Below, one piece after another: positions 45,381 through 55,100 of a stretch of DNA of 55,388 bases. The DNA is from Pseudomonas amygdali (GTDB lineage: Bacteria > Pseudomonadota > Gammaproteobacteria > Pseudomonadales > Pseudomonadaceae). The stretch covers positions 1 through 55,388 of the forward strand of contig NZ_LKBW01000157.1 in assembly GCF_002699855.1 (NCBI RefSeq). The letters are read 5' to 3'. The notes under the pieces were generated by a model, which was not told the origin of the DNA, made no database searches, and saw nothing but the letters and a program-made list of their open reading frames with translations. Positions within the stretch are counted from its first letter, which is position 1. The number at the start of each line of letters is the position of its first letter. The translations under genes and the position numbers were made by a program.

Positions 45381-46541
45381 ATGGACTTTATATTTCGCGA
45401 TGCAGTTGAAACCGATGTCGACGAATTGCTGCTCTTGGAGAACCAGTGCTTTGACGGCGACCGCCTGACCGCGCGCAGCTTTCACTGGATGATTCGCCGC
45501 GCCAATGCCAGCCTGATCGTCGCCGAGCAGGTCGGAAAGCTCACCGGCTATGCGCTGGTGCTGTTTCATCGGGGCACCTCGCTGGGGCGTTTGTATTCGC
45601 TGGCGATTGCCGATGCGGCGCGGAGCAAAGGGCTGGGCAAGCAGTTGTTGCAACGTGCCGAGCAGAAGGGCGTGGGCCGCGACTGCGCTTACCTGCGCCT
45701 TGAGGTGCGCCCTGATAACCACGCGGCTATCGGGCTGTACGAACGCAACGGTTACCGGCGCTTCGCTCAGGTCGACGACTATTACCAGGACCATGCGCCG
45801 GCGCTGCGTTACGAGAAGCGCATCGTCGAGCATGCCCGGCTGGACAGTCGTTCAGTGCCTTACTACCAGCAGGCTCTGGAATTCACCTGTGGCCCGGCCT
45901 GCCTGTTGATGGCGATGAAGGCTCTGCAACCTGCGCGTTTGATGGATCGCGCCGAAGAACTGCAGATCTGGCGCGAGGCGACCACGGTGTTCATGACCTC
46001 CGGCCACGGTGGATGCAGCCCTCAAGGGCTGGCGCTGGCTGCCCGGCGACGGGGCTTCGCCGTGAAGTTGCTGGTGTCGGTGGCAGGCCCGCTGTTTCTG
46101 GGCGGCGTGCGCAGCGACAACAAGAAACAGGTGATTCGCCTGGTTCACGAGCAGTTCTGTCATGAGCTGCGAACCTGCGGTGTAGAGACGCTGCCCAACC
46201 GCTCATTGAACCTGCCTCGCGTACTGGCCGAGGGCGGCAAGCCGCTGGTGCTGATCAGCAGCTATCGCCTGACACGCTCCAAGGCACCGCACTGGGTGAT
46301 GGTCACCGATTGCGACAGCGATTTTGTCTACCTGCACGATCCTGATATTGATCACAGCCTGCATCGCCAGGCCATCGACTGCCAGCATATGCCGGTAAGC
46401 CATGCCGATTTCAACCGCATGAGTTGTTTCGGCACCGATAAACTGCGCGCCGCAGTGATTGTGTTTGCCGCGCCTGTGGATGATCATGCGTGCGCTTCCC
46501 AAGCGGCTTCAGCAGTCCGGCCACAGGATCCCGTACATTGA
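45381..46541 (+). CDS. GNAT acetyltransferase fused to a C39-type (DUF3335) peptidase
   Basis: This 386-residue protein joins a RimI-like GNAT domain (about 1-150; LYSLAIADAARSKGLGKQLL, VRPDNHAAIGLYERNGYRRF) to a papain-like C39 domain (about 155-370). The peptidase Cys is C170 (LEFTCGPACLL) and the His is H304 (KAPHWVMVTDCD). The domain pair is predicted to process or modify peptides together with the neighbouring ATP-grasp ligase, which starts on the other strand about 94 nt away. The start is ATG 45381; GTG 45375 is possible. A polysaccharide-deacetylase gene overlaps the end. Confidence 0.85.
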   Translation: MDFIFRDAVETDVDELLLLENQCFDGDRLTARSFHWMIRRANASLIVAEQVGKLTGYALVLFHRGTSLGRLYSLAIADAARSKGLGKQLLQRAEQKGVGRDCAYLRLEVRPDNHAAIGLYERNGYRRFAQVDDYYQDHAPALRYEKRIVEHARLDSRSVPYYQQALEFTCGPACLLMAMKALQPARLMDRAEELQIWREATTVFMTSGHGGCSPQGLALAARRRGFAVKLLVSVAGPLFLGGVRSDNKKQVIRLVHEQFCHELRTCGVETLPNRSLNLPRVLAEGGKPLVLISSYRLTRSKAPHWVMVTDCDSDFVYLHDPDIDHSLHRQAIDCQHMPVSHADFNRMSCFGTDKLRAAVIVFAAPVDDHACASQAASAVRPQDPVH

Positions 46542-47440
46542 TCAAGTCAGCCCTCAAGGCTCTTTGCGCATTGGCCATCGCCGCGAGCCTGTCGGCCTGC
46601 ATCAGCGCGCCAGTCCCTCTGACGCCAAAAACTGCCGAACAGTTGCAGCAACAGCCACCAGTGCGGTTCCTGCTGAGCTTTGATGACGGCCCCAGTGCGA
46701 CGACTTTTTACAACCCCAGTATCACCGTACTCGACAGCCTGGCCGACAATCCGTTGCAGCCGAACATCAAGGCCGTGTTCTTCGTGCAGACCGGCGCCAC
46801 AGGCGCAGGGAATAGTGATCAGGGGCGGGCGATCATGCATCGTCAGCATGAAGAGGGGCATTTGCTCGGCTTTCATACCGCCACGCCGCACCACACCAAT
46901 CATCGTTCGTTGACCGATGAGGAGCTGGAGCAGTCCCTGACCCAAGGCTGCGCCATCATCGCCTCGATTACCGGCGTGCCGACCACGTTGTTGCGCCCGC
47001 CGTTCTGGAACTACGACAAGCGCACGTTCAGCGCCTACCAGCGTCACGACCTGCATGTATTACTGACTGACCTGAGCGCCAATGACGGCAAGATCTGGGG
47101 CTATAACTTCAGCCTGCGCCGCCGTTCCAACATGGTCAGTCAGCTCTCGCAGGTGCGCGAGCGCATCGCCGCCGGAGAGCTGCCTGCGGTGGACGGGGTG
47201 ATTCCGGTGGTGGTGACCTTTCACGACCTGAACCGCTACACCGCGCGGCATGCGCGAGAGTACCTGCAGATACTGGTCGACAGTGCCCATCAGACCGGCG
47301 TGCGACTTGCCGACAAGCCGTTCTACGATGACAGCGCGCAGTTGCAGCGCGCTGCCCTGGCGCGCACGGTCAAGGACGCGGGGCAGCCTGTAAGGCTACC
47401 CGGCGCATGGAACTGGATCTGGGACCACAACGCTCACTGA
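46538..47440 (+). CDS. Polysaccharide deacetylase family lipoprotein
   Basis: This protein of about 300 residues starts with a lipoprotein signal (MIKSALKALCALAIAASLSA then Cys, lipobox LSAC). A NodB-type deacetylase domain follows: FLLSFDDGPS (D49, D50), GHLLGFHTATPHHTN (H113, H118) and LLRPPFWNYDKRTF. It should be a membrane-anchored periplasmic enzyme that removes acetyl groups from a glycan, but the substrate is unknown. TTG 46538 overlaps the end of the GNAT-C39 gene; CAGGA lies 9 nt upstream and the signal peptide follows at once. It is probably co-transcribed with that gene. Confidence 0.8.
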   Translation: MIKSALKALCALAIAASLSACISAPVPLTPKTAEQLQQQPPVRFLLSFDDGPSATTFYNPSITVLDSLADNPLQPNIKAVFFVQTGATGAGNSDQGRAIMHRQHEEGHLLGFHTATPHHTNHRSLTDEELEQSLTQGCAIIASITGVPTTLLRPPFWNYDKRTFSAYQRHDLHVLLTDLSANDGKIWGYNFSLRRRSNMVSQLSQVRERIAAGELPAVDGVIPVVVTFHDLNRYTARHAREYLQILVDSAHQTGVRLADKPFYDDSAQLQRAALARTVKDAGQPVRLPGAWNWIWDHNAH

Positions 47441-47447
47441 CGCCCGG

Positions 47448-48707
47448 TCAGACCAGGGTGTTCTTACGCACGTGACCGCCCTGAACAATCATCGCCAGAT
47501 GCTCGCCCTGACCGACCAGACAACCGATATCGCTCAGCGGGTCGCCATCCACCACCAGCAGATCGGCTATCGCACCGGCGCTGATGCAACCCAGTTCACC
47601 CTCGCGCTGGAGTATCTGCGCCGCAACACTTGTTGCACTGCGTAACGCCGCCAGATTACCGAGCAGTTCGGCGCGAATCTTGAGTTCGTGGGTCTGGTAC
47701 TCGTGCATTTCCCCCAGTAAATCCGAGCCATAGCCCATCGGTGCGCCCGCTTCGGCGAACAGCAGCAGGGCGTTGCGGCCGGCCTGGCGCACATCCTCGA
47801 TTTTGGCCACCGAGTCCGCTGGCAGGCCGAAGCGCTCGCCGTATTCGGCAAGCATTTCATAGGTGACCTGAGTCGGCACCGCAAATGCGCCTTTTTCGGC
47901 CATCAGTCGGGCGGTGTCGGCATCCACCAGGTTGCCGTGCTCGATGGTTCTTACGCCGCATTCTATGGCGCGCCGAATCGCTCGTGCGGTATAAGCATGG
48001 GCCATCACGTAGGTATTCGCAGCGGCGGCTTCGTCAACGATGGCGCGGATTTCAGCTTCGCTGTATTGGGTGTTGGCAATCGAATCGGTTGGTGACGAGA
48101 CGCCGCCCGAAGCCATGATCTTGATCTGGTTGGCGCCCTGTTGCAGCTCTTCGCGCACGGCCAGACGCACGTTATCGACGCCGTCCACTACGCGGGCGAT
48201 GGCCCCGGCCCGAAAGCAGCACGAGCAAGGCTCGTTGAGCAGCAATTCGCCCCGTGCGCGCATGTCGCCATGGCCGCCGGTCTGCGACAGTGCTTTGCCC
48301 GAAGCGAAGATCCTTGGCCCGGGAATCAGCCCCATCTGGATCGAACGCGCCAGCGCCCAGTCGGCACCCCCGGCATCACGCACAGTGGTAAAACCGCGGT
48401 TGAGCATCGCAGCCAGAATCGGTAATGCGCGGTACATGATGATTGCGTTGGGTTGCAGGGCATTCATGCCCAGGTTGGCGTTGGAAGCCAGCACATGCAC
48501 ATGGCAGTCGATCAGGCCGGGCATCAGGGTTCTGCCGCCCAGATCGATAATCTGAGCGCCAACCGCGGCAGGCTCGCCTTCGGCACGCACTTCGATAATG
48601 CGCTCACCCTCGATCACGACTTCCTGGCCGGAAATCAATTGCCCTTTTTGCAGGTCCAGCAGACGGCCGTTGCGCAGGATCAGGCGTGTAGGATCAGCAA
48701 TACTCAT
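47448..48707 (-). CDS. Amidohydrolase family protein (Xaa-Pro dipeptidase / imidazolonepropionase type)
   Basis: This 419-residue metal-dependent hydrolase has the N-terminal metal motif LIDCHVHVLASNAN (H-x-H), the probable metal lysine in IKIMASGG, two later His ligands in YVMAHAYTARAI and VRTIEHGNLVD, and the catalytic Asp in MGYGSDLLGEM. Family members cleave proline dipeptides, imidazolones or related amides; the substrate here is unknown. The start overlaps the preceding MFS stop (ATGA type), so hydrolase and transporter are one operon, which suggests uptake then hydrolysis of one compound. Confidence 0.88.
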   Translation of the reverse strand: MSIADPTRLILRNGRLLDLQKGQLISGQEVVIEGERIIEVRAEGEPAAVGAQIIDLGGRTLMPGLIDCHVHVLASNANLGMNALQPNAIIMYRALPILAAMLNRGFTTVRDAGGADWALARSIQMGLIPGPRIFASGKALSQTGGHGDMRARGELLLNEPCSCCFRAGAIARVVDGVDNVRLAVREELQQGANQIKIMASGGVSSPTDSIANTQYSEAEIRAIVDEAAAANTYVMAHAYTARAIRRAIECGVRTIEHGNLVDADTARLMAEKGAFAVPTQVTYEMLAEYGERFGLPADSVAKIEDVRQAGRNALLLFAEAGAPMGYGSDLLGEMHEYQTHELKIRAELLGNLAALRSATSVAAQILQREGELGCISAGAIADLLVVDGDPLSDIGCLVGQGEHLAMIVQGGHVRKNTLV

Positions 48708-50014
48708 TGGAAAGCTCCAGACAGGGGACGATGGGCAGCAGGCGCACGGTCGCGATACAGCAGCGCACCAATGCCGCTGACGACGGCCGCGAACATGATG
48801 TAGAAAGCGGGTGCCAGGTTGCTGCCGGTCGAGGCAATCAGCCAGGTGATGGTGAAGGTGGCAAAGCCGCCGAAAATGGTGACGGCAAAGTTGTAGGCCA
48901 CCGAAAGCCCGGTGGACAGCACGTGGGTGGGCAGTAACTCGCCGAAGGCCGCAAGGATCGAACCGATGTATCCGGAAATCAGCAGGCCGAGTACCAGTTC
49001 AAAGACCAGCAGCGAAAACAGTCCCGGCATCTGGTTGATGAACAGGAACATCGGGTAGGCGCTGAAGAGGATGGCAATTGCCGAGCCCAACAACCATGGG
49101 CGATGCCCGCTACGGTCTGCCAGGGCGCCGACAATCGGTGTGGCGACGATCAGTACTGCACCACCCATCATGCCGGCGCTGAAGCCCATCCATGACGGCA
49201 GGCCGAGCACGCGCTGGGCGTAGGAGGGGATGTAAAACAGGATGGCATAGGTGCAGACGGTCCACAGCACGACCAGCGAAAAGCTGATCAGGGTCTGGCG
49301 CGGGTAGGTCTTGATGACTTCGCGCAGAGGCGACTCGACTGGTTTTGCGGCCTTGTAGGCAGGCGTCTCATCCACCCGGCTGCGAATATAGAAGCCGACC
49401 GGCCCGATCAGTGTGCCAATCAGAAATGGCACCCTCCAGCCCCAGCTTTCCAGCTGCGCCTGGGTAAGGTAACTGGACAGAATGGCACCCAGCGCAGAGC
49501 CGAGCAGCACTGCAACGCCGATGCTGGCCTGAATCCAGCTGGAGTAGAAGGCTTTCTTGCCGGGCGGAGCATGCTCGGTCAGGAATGCGGTGGCACTGCC
49601 CATCTCGCCACCGGCAGAGAACCCTTGCAGCAGTCGCGCCAGAACAATCAGCAGCGGTGCCAGATAGCCAATTTGCGCGAAGCTGGGCGTCAATCCGATG
49701 ATCAGCGTCCCCAGCGCCATCAGCAGGATGGTCAGGGATAAAGCCGCCTTGCGCCCGCGCTTGTCACTGTAGATGCCCAGAACAATGCCGCCCACCGGAC
49801 GCATGAAGAAGCCGACCCCGAAGGTCGCCAGCGCCAACAGGTAAGAGGTCAGCTCGCTGCCGGTGGGGAAGAACACTTTGGCAATGATCACCGAGAAGAA
49901 GCTGTAGACCGTGAAGTCAAACCATTCCAGGCCATTGCCGATCACCGTAGCGGTCACCGCGCGGCATGTCTTTTGTTCATGGGTGCGTGAAGCAGAGGAT
50001 CGTAATGTGCTCAC
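48704..50014 (-). CDS. MHS-family MFS transporter (metabolite:H+ symporter)
   Basis: This 436-residue inner-membrane protein carries the MHS motif IGNGLEWFDFTVYSFFSVII in helix 1 and FGVGFFMRPVGGIVLGIYSD between helices 2 and 3. About 12 hydrophobic segments are visible. It probably imports a carboxylate or dipeptide-like compound for the amidohydrolase. The GTG at 50014 (MSTLRSSAS) was chosen because GCAGGAG lies 9 nt upstream; the ATG at 50068 has no ribosome binding site. Its promoter should lie in 50015-50202, which holds the palindrome at 50177-50199. Confidence 0.88.
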   Translation of the reverse strand: MSTLRSSASRTHEQKTCRAVTATVIGNGLEWFDFTVYSFFSVIIAKVFFPTGSELTSYLLALATFGVGFFMRPVGGIVLGIYSDKRGRKAALSLTILLMALGTLIIGLTPSFAQIGYLAPLLIVLARLLQGFSAGGEMGSATAFLTEHAPPGKKAFYSSWIQASIGVAVLLGSALGAILSSYLTQAQLESWGWRVPFLIGTLIGPVGFYIRSRVDETPAYKAAKPVESPLREVIKTYPRQTLISFSLVVLWTVCTYAILFYIPSYAQRVLGLPSWMGFSAGMMGGAVLIVATPIVGALADRSGHRPWLLGSAIAILFSAYPMFLFINQMPGLFSLLVFELVLGLLISGYIGSILAAFGELLPTHVLSTGLSVAYNFAVTIFGGFATFTITWLIASTGSNLAPAFYIMFAAVVSGIGALLYRDRAPAAHRPLSGAFQ

Positions 50015-50176
50015 TGGATAGGCTCCTGCATGCGATACACGCAGGGAGGCCCCCTGCAGTGGCTGCATTGATTAAGGGGCAGGGTTGATGTAAGTGCGGC
50101 TGAGTCAGGTCTTTTTGCCCGTTTCAGTCGAGAGTAGGTGCTGGGCCGATTTTAAGAAAACGCTCATTGCGCAGGT

Positions 50177-50199
50177 TTGCATGCGTTATGTGCATGCAA
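50177..50199. promoter_or_regulatory. Perfect palindrome, candidate LysR operator or terminator
   Basis: TTGCATGC (50177-50184), 7-nt spacer GTTATGT and GCATGCAA (50192-50199). It lies between the LysR gene end and the MFS start, about 165 nt upstream of the latter. It could be the binding site used by the upstream LysR protein. As it directly follows the LysR stop, a transcript-end hairpin is also possible. Confidence 0.4.
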
Positions 50200-50202
50200 G
50201 CG

Positions 50203-51114
50203 TCAGAGGCGGGGCGCTAGTGTGGTTATCTCATCTGTCAGCCATTTCTCGAACGCACGCGCAGCGCGCCGGGGCGTTTTACCGCTGGGTGTCAGCAAGT
50301 AATAGCCGCCTACCGCGCCGACGCTTTTCTTGCAGGCTGGTACCAGTGCACCGGATTGCACATGGCGGTCAATCATTGGCTGCCAGCCAAGCACGATGCC
50401 GTGCCCGGCGACAGCCAGGTCGACCAGCACCGGATACAGGTTGACGGTCATGCGCTTGCGGATCAGCGACGCATCAACGCCCTGACGGCCGAACCAGTCT
50501 CCCCAGGACAGCCACTGACGTTGCCCGTCTTCCAGCATCAGCAGGCAGTGGTCCAGCAACTGTGCAGGTTCCAGCAGTTGGCCGTTCAGGTAGTCTGGCG
50601 AGCAGTAGGCATTTACCGATTCGGCGAACAGCAAACGACTGTCGAGGCCCGTCGGTGATGTTTCGCGCAGGAAATACAGCGCCAGATCGAATTCCGCGCG
50701 AATCAGCGAGTCCAGCCCGTCAACCACTCGCAGGCGGATATCCACGGCGGGGAAGGCATCGCGATAGCGTCCCAGCAAAGGGCCCAGCCACAGTGCGGCC
50801 ACGCCGCTGGAACACGCCAGCGTCAGTTGTTGTTCGCCGCTATGGGTAATGACTTGTGCCGTGGCCTCTGCACACAGGGTCAGCACGCGCTGGATCTGCT
50901 CGGCGTAAATCTGCCCGGCGACCGTCAGATGAATGCGCTTGTGCTCGCGACGAAACAGCGCGCGGCCGAGAAATTCCTCCAGTTGCGCGACCTGACGGCT
51001 GATCGCGCTCTGGGTGAGGTTCAGTTCGCTGGCGGCACGGGTAAAACTAGCGTGCCGAACGGCGGCTTCGAAGGCGATCAGGTTCTGCAAGGGTGGAAGG
51101 GGCTCGATACGCAC
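50203..51114 (-). CDS. LysR family regulator (GcvA/AmpR-like)
   Basis: This 303-residue regulator has the LysR winged helix at the N-terminus (LIAFEAAVRHASFTRAASEL, LTQSAISRQVAQLEEFLGRA) and a periplasmic-binding-type effector domain (GVAALWLGPLLGRYRDAFPA, VDIRLRVVDGLDSLIRAEFD). It probably controls the MHS transporter/amidohydrolase operon directly downstream. The GTG start at 51114 has AGGAG upstream. It ends next to the palindrome at 50177-50199. Confidence 0.9.
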   Translation of the reverse strand: MRIEPLPPLQNLIAFEAAVRHASFTRAASELNLTQSAISRQVAQLEEFLGRALFRREHKRIHLTVAGQIYAEQIQRVLTLCAEATAQVITHSGEQQLTLACSSGVAALWLGPLLGRYRDAFPAVDIRLRVVDGLDSLIRAEFDLALYFLRETSPTGLDSRLLFAESVNAYCSPDYLNGQLLEPAQLLDHCLLMLEDGQRQWLSWGDWFGRQGVDASLIRKRMTVNLYPVLVDLAVAGHGIVLGWQPMIDRHVQSGALVPACKKSVGAVGGYYLLTPSGKTPRRAARAFEKWLTDEITTLAPRL

Positions 51115-51138
51115 GGCGGCTCCTGTTGCGGGCAGGTT

Positions 51139-52044
51139 TTACAAAGGGTCGGGAAACGGTGTCGATAGCAGCCAATCCCTGAACACGCACAGCGATGGCA
51201 GGTTCTGAAAGCGCGTCGCGTACGCCAGGTAGTAATTGCGCCCGCTGTCCAGCGGCTCGAACAGGGTGACCAGTTCGCCGCTGTTGATTTCGTCCTGCAC
51301 CAGAATGCGCGGTACCAGTGCGATACCGATGCCCGCCGCCACAGCCTGGATCAGGTGCGAGGTCAGTTCGAAACTCGGGCCGGGGCGCATGATGTGGTGG
51401 TCCAGCCGATTACTGTCGAACCAGTCCGACCAGGCATTGGGCCGCGATACCACGCTCAGCAACGAATGCTGGGCCACCTGCGCCGGGGTGATCGTCTGGT
51501 AGCCGACAAGCGCAGCAGGGCTGGCAATGACCACCAGTTTTTCGCTGACCAGCGGGTGGGCGATGTAACCGGGCCAGTTGCCGTTACCCGCACAGATGAT
51601 CGCGTTCATTTCGCTGGCTGCCGGCGTCAGGTCGGCATGCACGATGCGTGAGTGGATGTGCACCACATAGCCCGGATGCCGGGTGTAAAAATCATGCATC
51701 CGCGGCAGCAGCCATTTGGAGCCGAAGGTGGGCAGCACGGCCAGGTGCAGCGTGCCGCCTTCTGCCTTGTGCGCAATGGTTTGCAGGGTTGCACTGCGAA
51801 TACGGCCCAGCGCCGCGGCCAGCTCATGCTGGTACAAGGCACCGGCAGTGGTCAGTTCGATACGTCTGCCATCACGCTTGAACAGCTCGACTTCCAGTTG
51901 GGCTTCCAGCGCCTGCACCTGGCGGCTGACGGCGCTCTGGGTCAAGGCCAGTTCGTCTGCGGCTTTGGTGAAGCTGCCATGCCGCGCGGCCGCCTCGAAA
52001 GCGAGCAACAAAGACATGGAGGGCGTCAGTCTTCTGGTGTTCAT
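51139..52044 (-). CDS. LysR family regulator, divergent from the YdiJ-type gene
   Basis: This 301-residue LysR protein has the same architecture as its neighbour: winged helix (LLAFEAAARHGSFTKAADEL, LTQSAVSRQVQALEAQLEVE) and effector domain (LHLAVLPTFGSKWLLPRMHD). It is divergent from the D-2-hydroxyglutarate dehydrogenase gene, the classical arrangement for a LysR protein controlling its neighbour. Two 15-bp direct repeats in the intergenic region are candidate sites. The two adjacent LysR genes may come from a duplication. Confidence 0.88.
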   Translation of the reverse strand: MNTRRLTPSMSLLLAFEAAARHGSFTKAADELALTQSAVSRQVQALEAQLEVELFKRDGRRIELTTAGALYQHELAAALGRIRSATLQTIAHKAEGGTLHLAVLPTFGSKWLLPRMHDFYTRHPGYVVHIHSRIVHADLTPAASEMNAIICAGNGNWPGYIAHPLVSEKLVVIASPAALVGYQTITPAQVAQHSLLSVVSRPNAWSDWFDSNRLDHHIMRPGPSFELTSHLIQAVAAGIGIALVPRILVQDEINSGELVTLFEPLDSGRNYYLAYATRFQNLPSLCVFRDWLLSTPFPDPL

Positions 52045-52132
52045 TCATAAAACTCATGGAAAAACGGCATCTTTTACGTTTGCACTGAAGCATGACACGC
52101 CGGAGAATCACGATAACCGTTGATAACGCCAT

Positions 52133-52165
52133 GCATACGAGCGTTTCGAAGCATACGTGCTTTGC
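52133..52165. promoter_or_regulatory. Direct repeats upstream of the YdiJ-type gene
   Basis: GCATACGAGCGTTTC (52133-52147) and GCATACGTGCTTTGC (52151-52165) repeat with a period of 18 bp, matching at 11 of 15 positions. They lie 34-66 nt before ATG 52199, between the divergent LysR and dehydrogenase genes, where an activator or repressor would bind. Confidence 0.35.
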
Positions 52166-52198
52166 ATATAAAACGCCTAGCCAGCCAGGAAGACCACC

Positions 52199-55100
52199 AT
52201 GATTGCGCTGTTGAAACCGACCTCCGAGCAGGTCGGTCACTATGACCGTTTCCTCAATGCCCTGGTGGAGGGCGGCTTTCGCGGCGAAATAGCCAGGGAC
52301 CTCGGCTCGCGTACTGTGCTGGCCACTGACAACTCCATCTATCAGCGCCTGCCGCAGGCTGCGGTGTTCCCGATGGACAGCCACGATGTGGCAATTGTCG
52401 CCCGCCTGGCAGCGCGGCCCGAGTACAAGCAGGTGGTGCTGACCCCGCGTGGTGGTGGCACAGGGACCAATGGGCAGTCGTTGACCGACGGCGTGGTGGT
52501 CGACCTGTCGCGGCACATGAACAATATCCTTGAAATCAACGTCGAGAAACGCTGGGTGCGGGTGCAGACCGGCGTGGTCAAGGACCAGCTCAACGCAGCG
52601 CTGAAGCCGCACGGGCTGTTTTTCGCGCCGGAACTGTCGACCTCCAACCGCGCCACGATTGGCGGCATGATCAACACCGACGCCAGCGGGCAGGGCAGTT
52701 GCACCTACGGCAAGACCCGTGGCCATGTGCTGGAACTGACGACCGTGCTGCTCGGTGGTTCCTACGTCAACAGTCAGGCATTCAGCGCTGAGCAGCTGGC
52801 CAGCGAGCAAGCGCGTGTTGACCGTGCTGGCGATGTGTATCGCTGTGCGCAGCAGATCGCCGATACGCAGGCGCAATTGATCAAGGACGTTTTTCCGCCG
52901 CTCAACCGTTGCCTGACCGGTTACGATCTGGCGCACCTGCGTGAGGAAGACGGGCGTTTCAACCTCAACAGCGTGCTTTGCGGTTCCGAGGGGTCGCTGG
53001 GTTTTATCGTCGAGGCCCGACTCAACGTCCTGCCAATCCCCAAACATTCGATTCTGGTCAACGTTCGTTATGCCGGTTTCATGGACGCTCTGCGGGATGC
53101 CAAGGCGTTGATGGCGCACAAGCCGCTGTCCATCGAGACCGTGGACTCCAAAGTGCTGATGCTGGCCATGCAGGATATCGTCTGGCACGGCGTGGCCGAG
53201 TATTTCCCGCAGGACCCGGCCACGCCGACTCTGGGCATCAACCTGATCGAGTTCAGTGGTGATGAGCTGGATGAAGTGGAACAGCGCGTCCATGCATTTG
53301 TCGCTCACCTGCAAAAAGACACCTTGGTGGTGCGCCTAGGTCATACCCTGGCAACTGGCAGCGCTGCGGTAAACCGCGTCTACGCCATGCGCAAGCGTTC
53401 GGTAGGGCTGCTCGGCAACGTCAAGGGTGAAGCGCGGCCGCAGCCGTTTGTTGAAGACACGGCTGTGCCACCGGAAAACCTTGCCGATTACATTCAGGAG
53501 TTTCGTGCGCTGCTGGACAGCTACGGCCTGCAATACGGCATGTTTGGCCATGTTGATGCAGGCGTGCTGCACGTACGACCGATTCTGGACATGAAAGACC
53601 CTGCGCAGGCTGCGTTGATTCGGCCAATATCCGACGCCGTCGCCGCGCTGACCAAGCGCTACGGCGGGCTGCTGTGGGGCGAACATGGCAAGGGCCTGCG
53701 TTCGCAATACGTGCCTGAATATTTCGGCGAGTTGTATCCCGCATTGCAGGCCCTTAAGGCTGCCTGCGACCCGTTCAACCAGCTGAACCCCGGCAAGATC
53801 GCCACGCCTGCGACGGTGCCGGAATCACGCTTGACGCTGGTGGATGAAGTGACGTTGCGCGGTGATCTGGATCGCACTATCGATGAACGGGTCTGGCAGA
53901 GCTACGACAGCGCGCTGCACTGTAATGGCAACGGTGCCTGTTACAACTACGACACCGACGATGCCATGTGTCCGTCATGGAAAGCCACGCGTGACCGCAT
54001 TCACTCACCCAAGGGCCGCGCTTCGCTGGTCCGGGAATGGCTGCGTCTGCAAGGCGAGCAGGATGTCGACGTCCTGACCGCCAGCGCCAGGGCGCGGAAT
54101 GCCAATGTGCTGAAAAGTCTTGCCGAGCGAACTGTCAACAGCGTGGCCAGAGTAGCAGGGCAGAAGGATTTCTCTCATGAAGTCTACGATGCCATGGCCG
54201 GTTGTCTGGCCTGCAAGTCCTGCGCGGGGCAGTGCCCGGTCAAGGTCAACGTGCCTGAGTTCCGTTCGCGTTTTCTGGAGCTGTACCACAGCCGCTACCT
54301 GCGCCCGATCAAGGATTACCTGATTGGCTCGCTGGAGTTCAGCACTCCGCACCTGGCGCGCTTTCCGAAGCTGTATAACGCGATCATGGGCGCAAAACCG
54401 GTGCGTTACCTGCTTGAGCATGTCGCCGGTATGGTCGACAGCCCATTGCTCAGCCTGATGGACTTTCGCGCGGCCTGCGCCCGCTGGAATGTCAGCATTG
54501 CCACGCCGCAGCGTCTGGCCGCGTTGAGCGAGCAGGAGCGCAAACGTACGGTGGTGCTGGTTCAGGATGCGTTCACCCGATACTTTGAAACCCCGCTGGC
54601 AGCAGACTGGCTGGAGCTGATCTCGCGCATGGGTTATCAGGTTTATCTCGCACCGTTCGCACCCAACGGCAAGCCGCTGCACGTGCAGGGTTTTCTGGCC
54701 GCGTTCGAGAAGGCTGCCAGTTTCAACAGCCAGTCGCTTGTCAAGCTGGCAGGGTATGGCATTCCGCTGATCGGTCTGGACCCGGCCATGACCCTGGTCT
54801 ATCGCCAGGAGTACAGCAAGACGCTGGGCAGCGAGAGCGTACCGACCGTCATGCTGCCGCAGGAATGGCTGGCTTCTGCGCTTGAGGAGCAGTGTGACGC
54901 TCCGTCTGGTGAGACGTATTACTTCCTGCCGCATTGCACTGAAAAGACCAACGAGCCCGCCAGTGTCGGCCTTTGGCAGAAAGCCTTCGCTCGCGCCGGG
55001 CTCAGGCTTGATGTGCTGGCCAGCGGTTGCTGTGGCATGTCCGGCACTTATGGGCATGAAACCCGAAACGCGAAAACCAGCGACACCATCTATCGTCAGT

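Noticed and set aside
51872..53314. 480-codon minus-strand frame opposite ydiJ
   Set aside because: It is antisense to the FAD domain of ydiJ and to part of the LysR gene, and has no family features.
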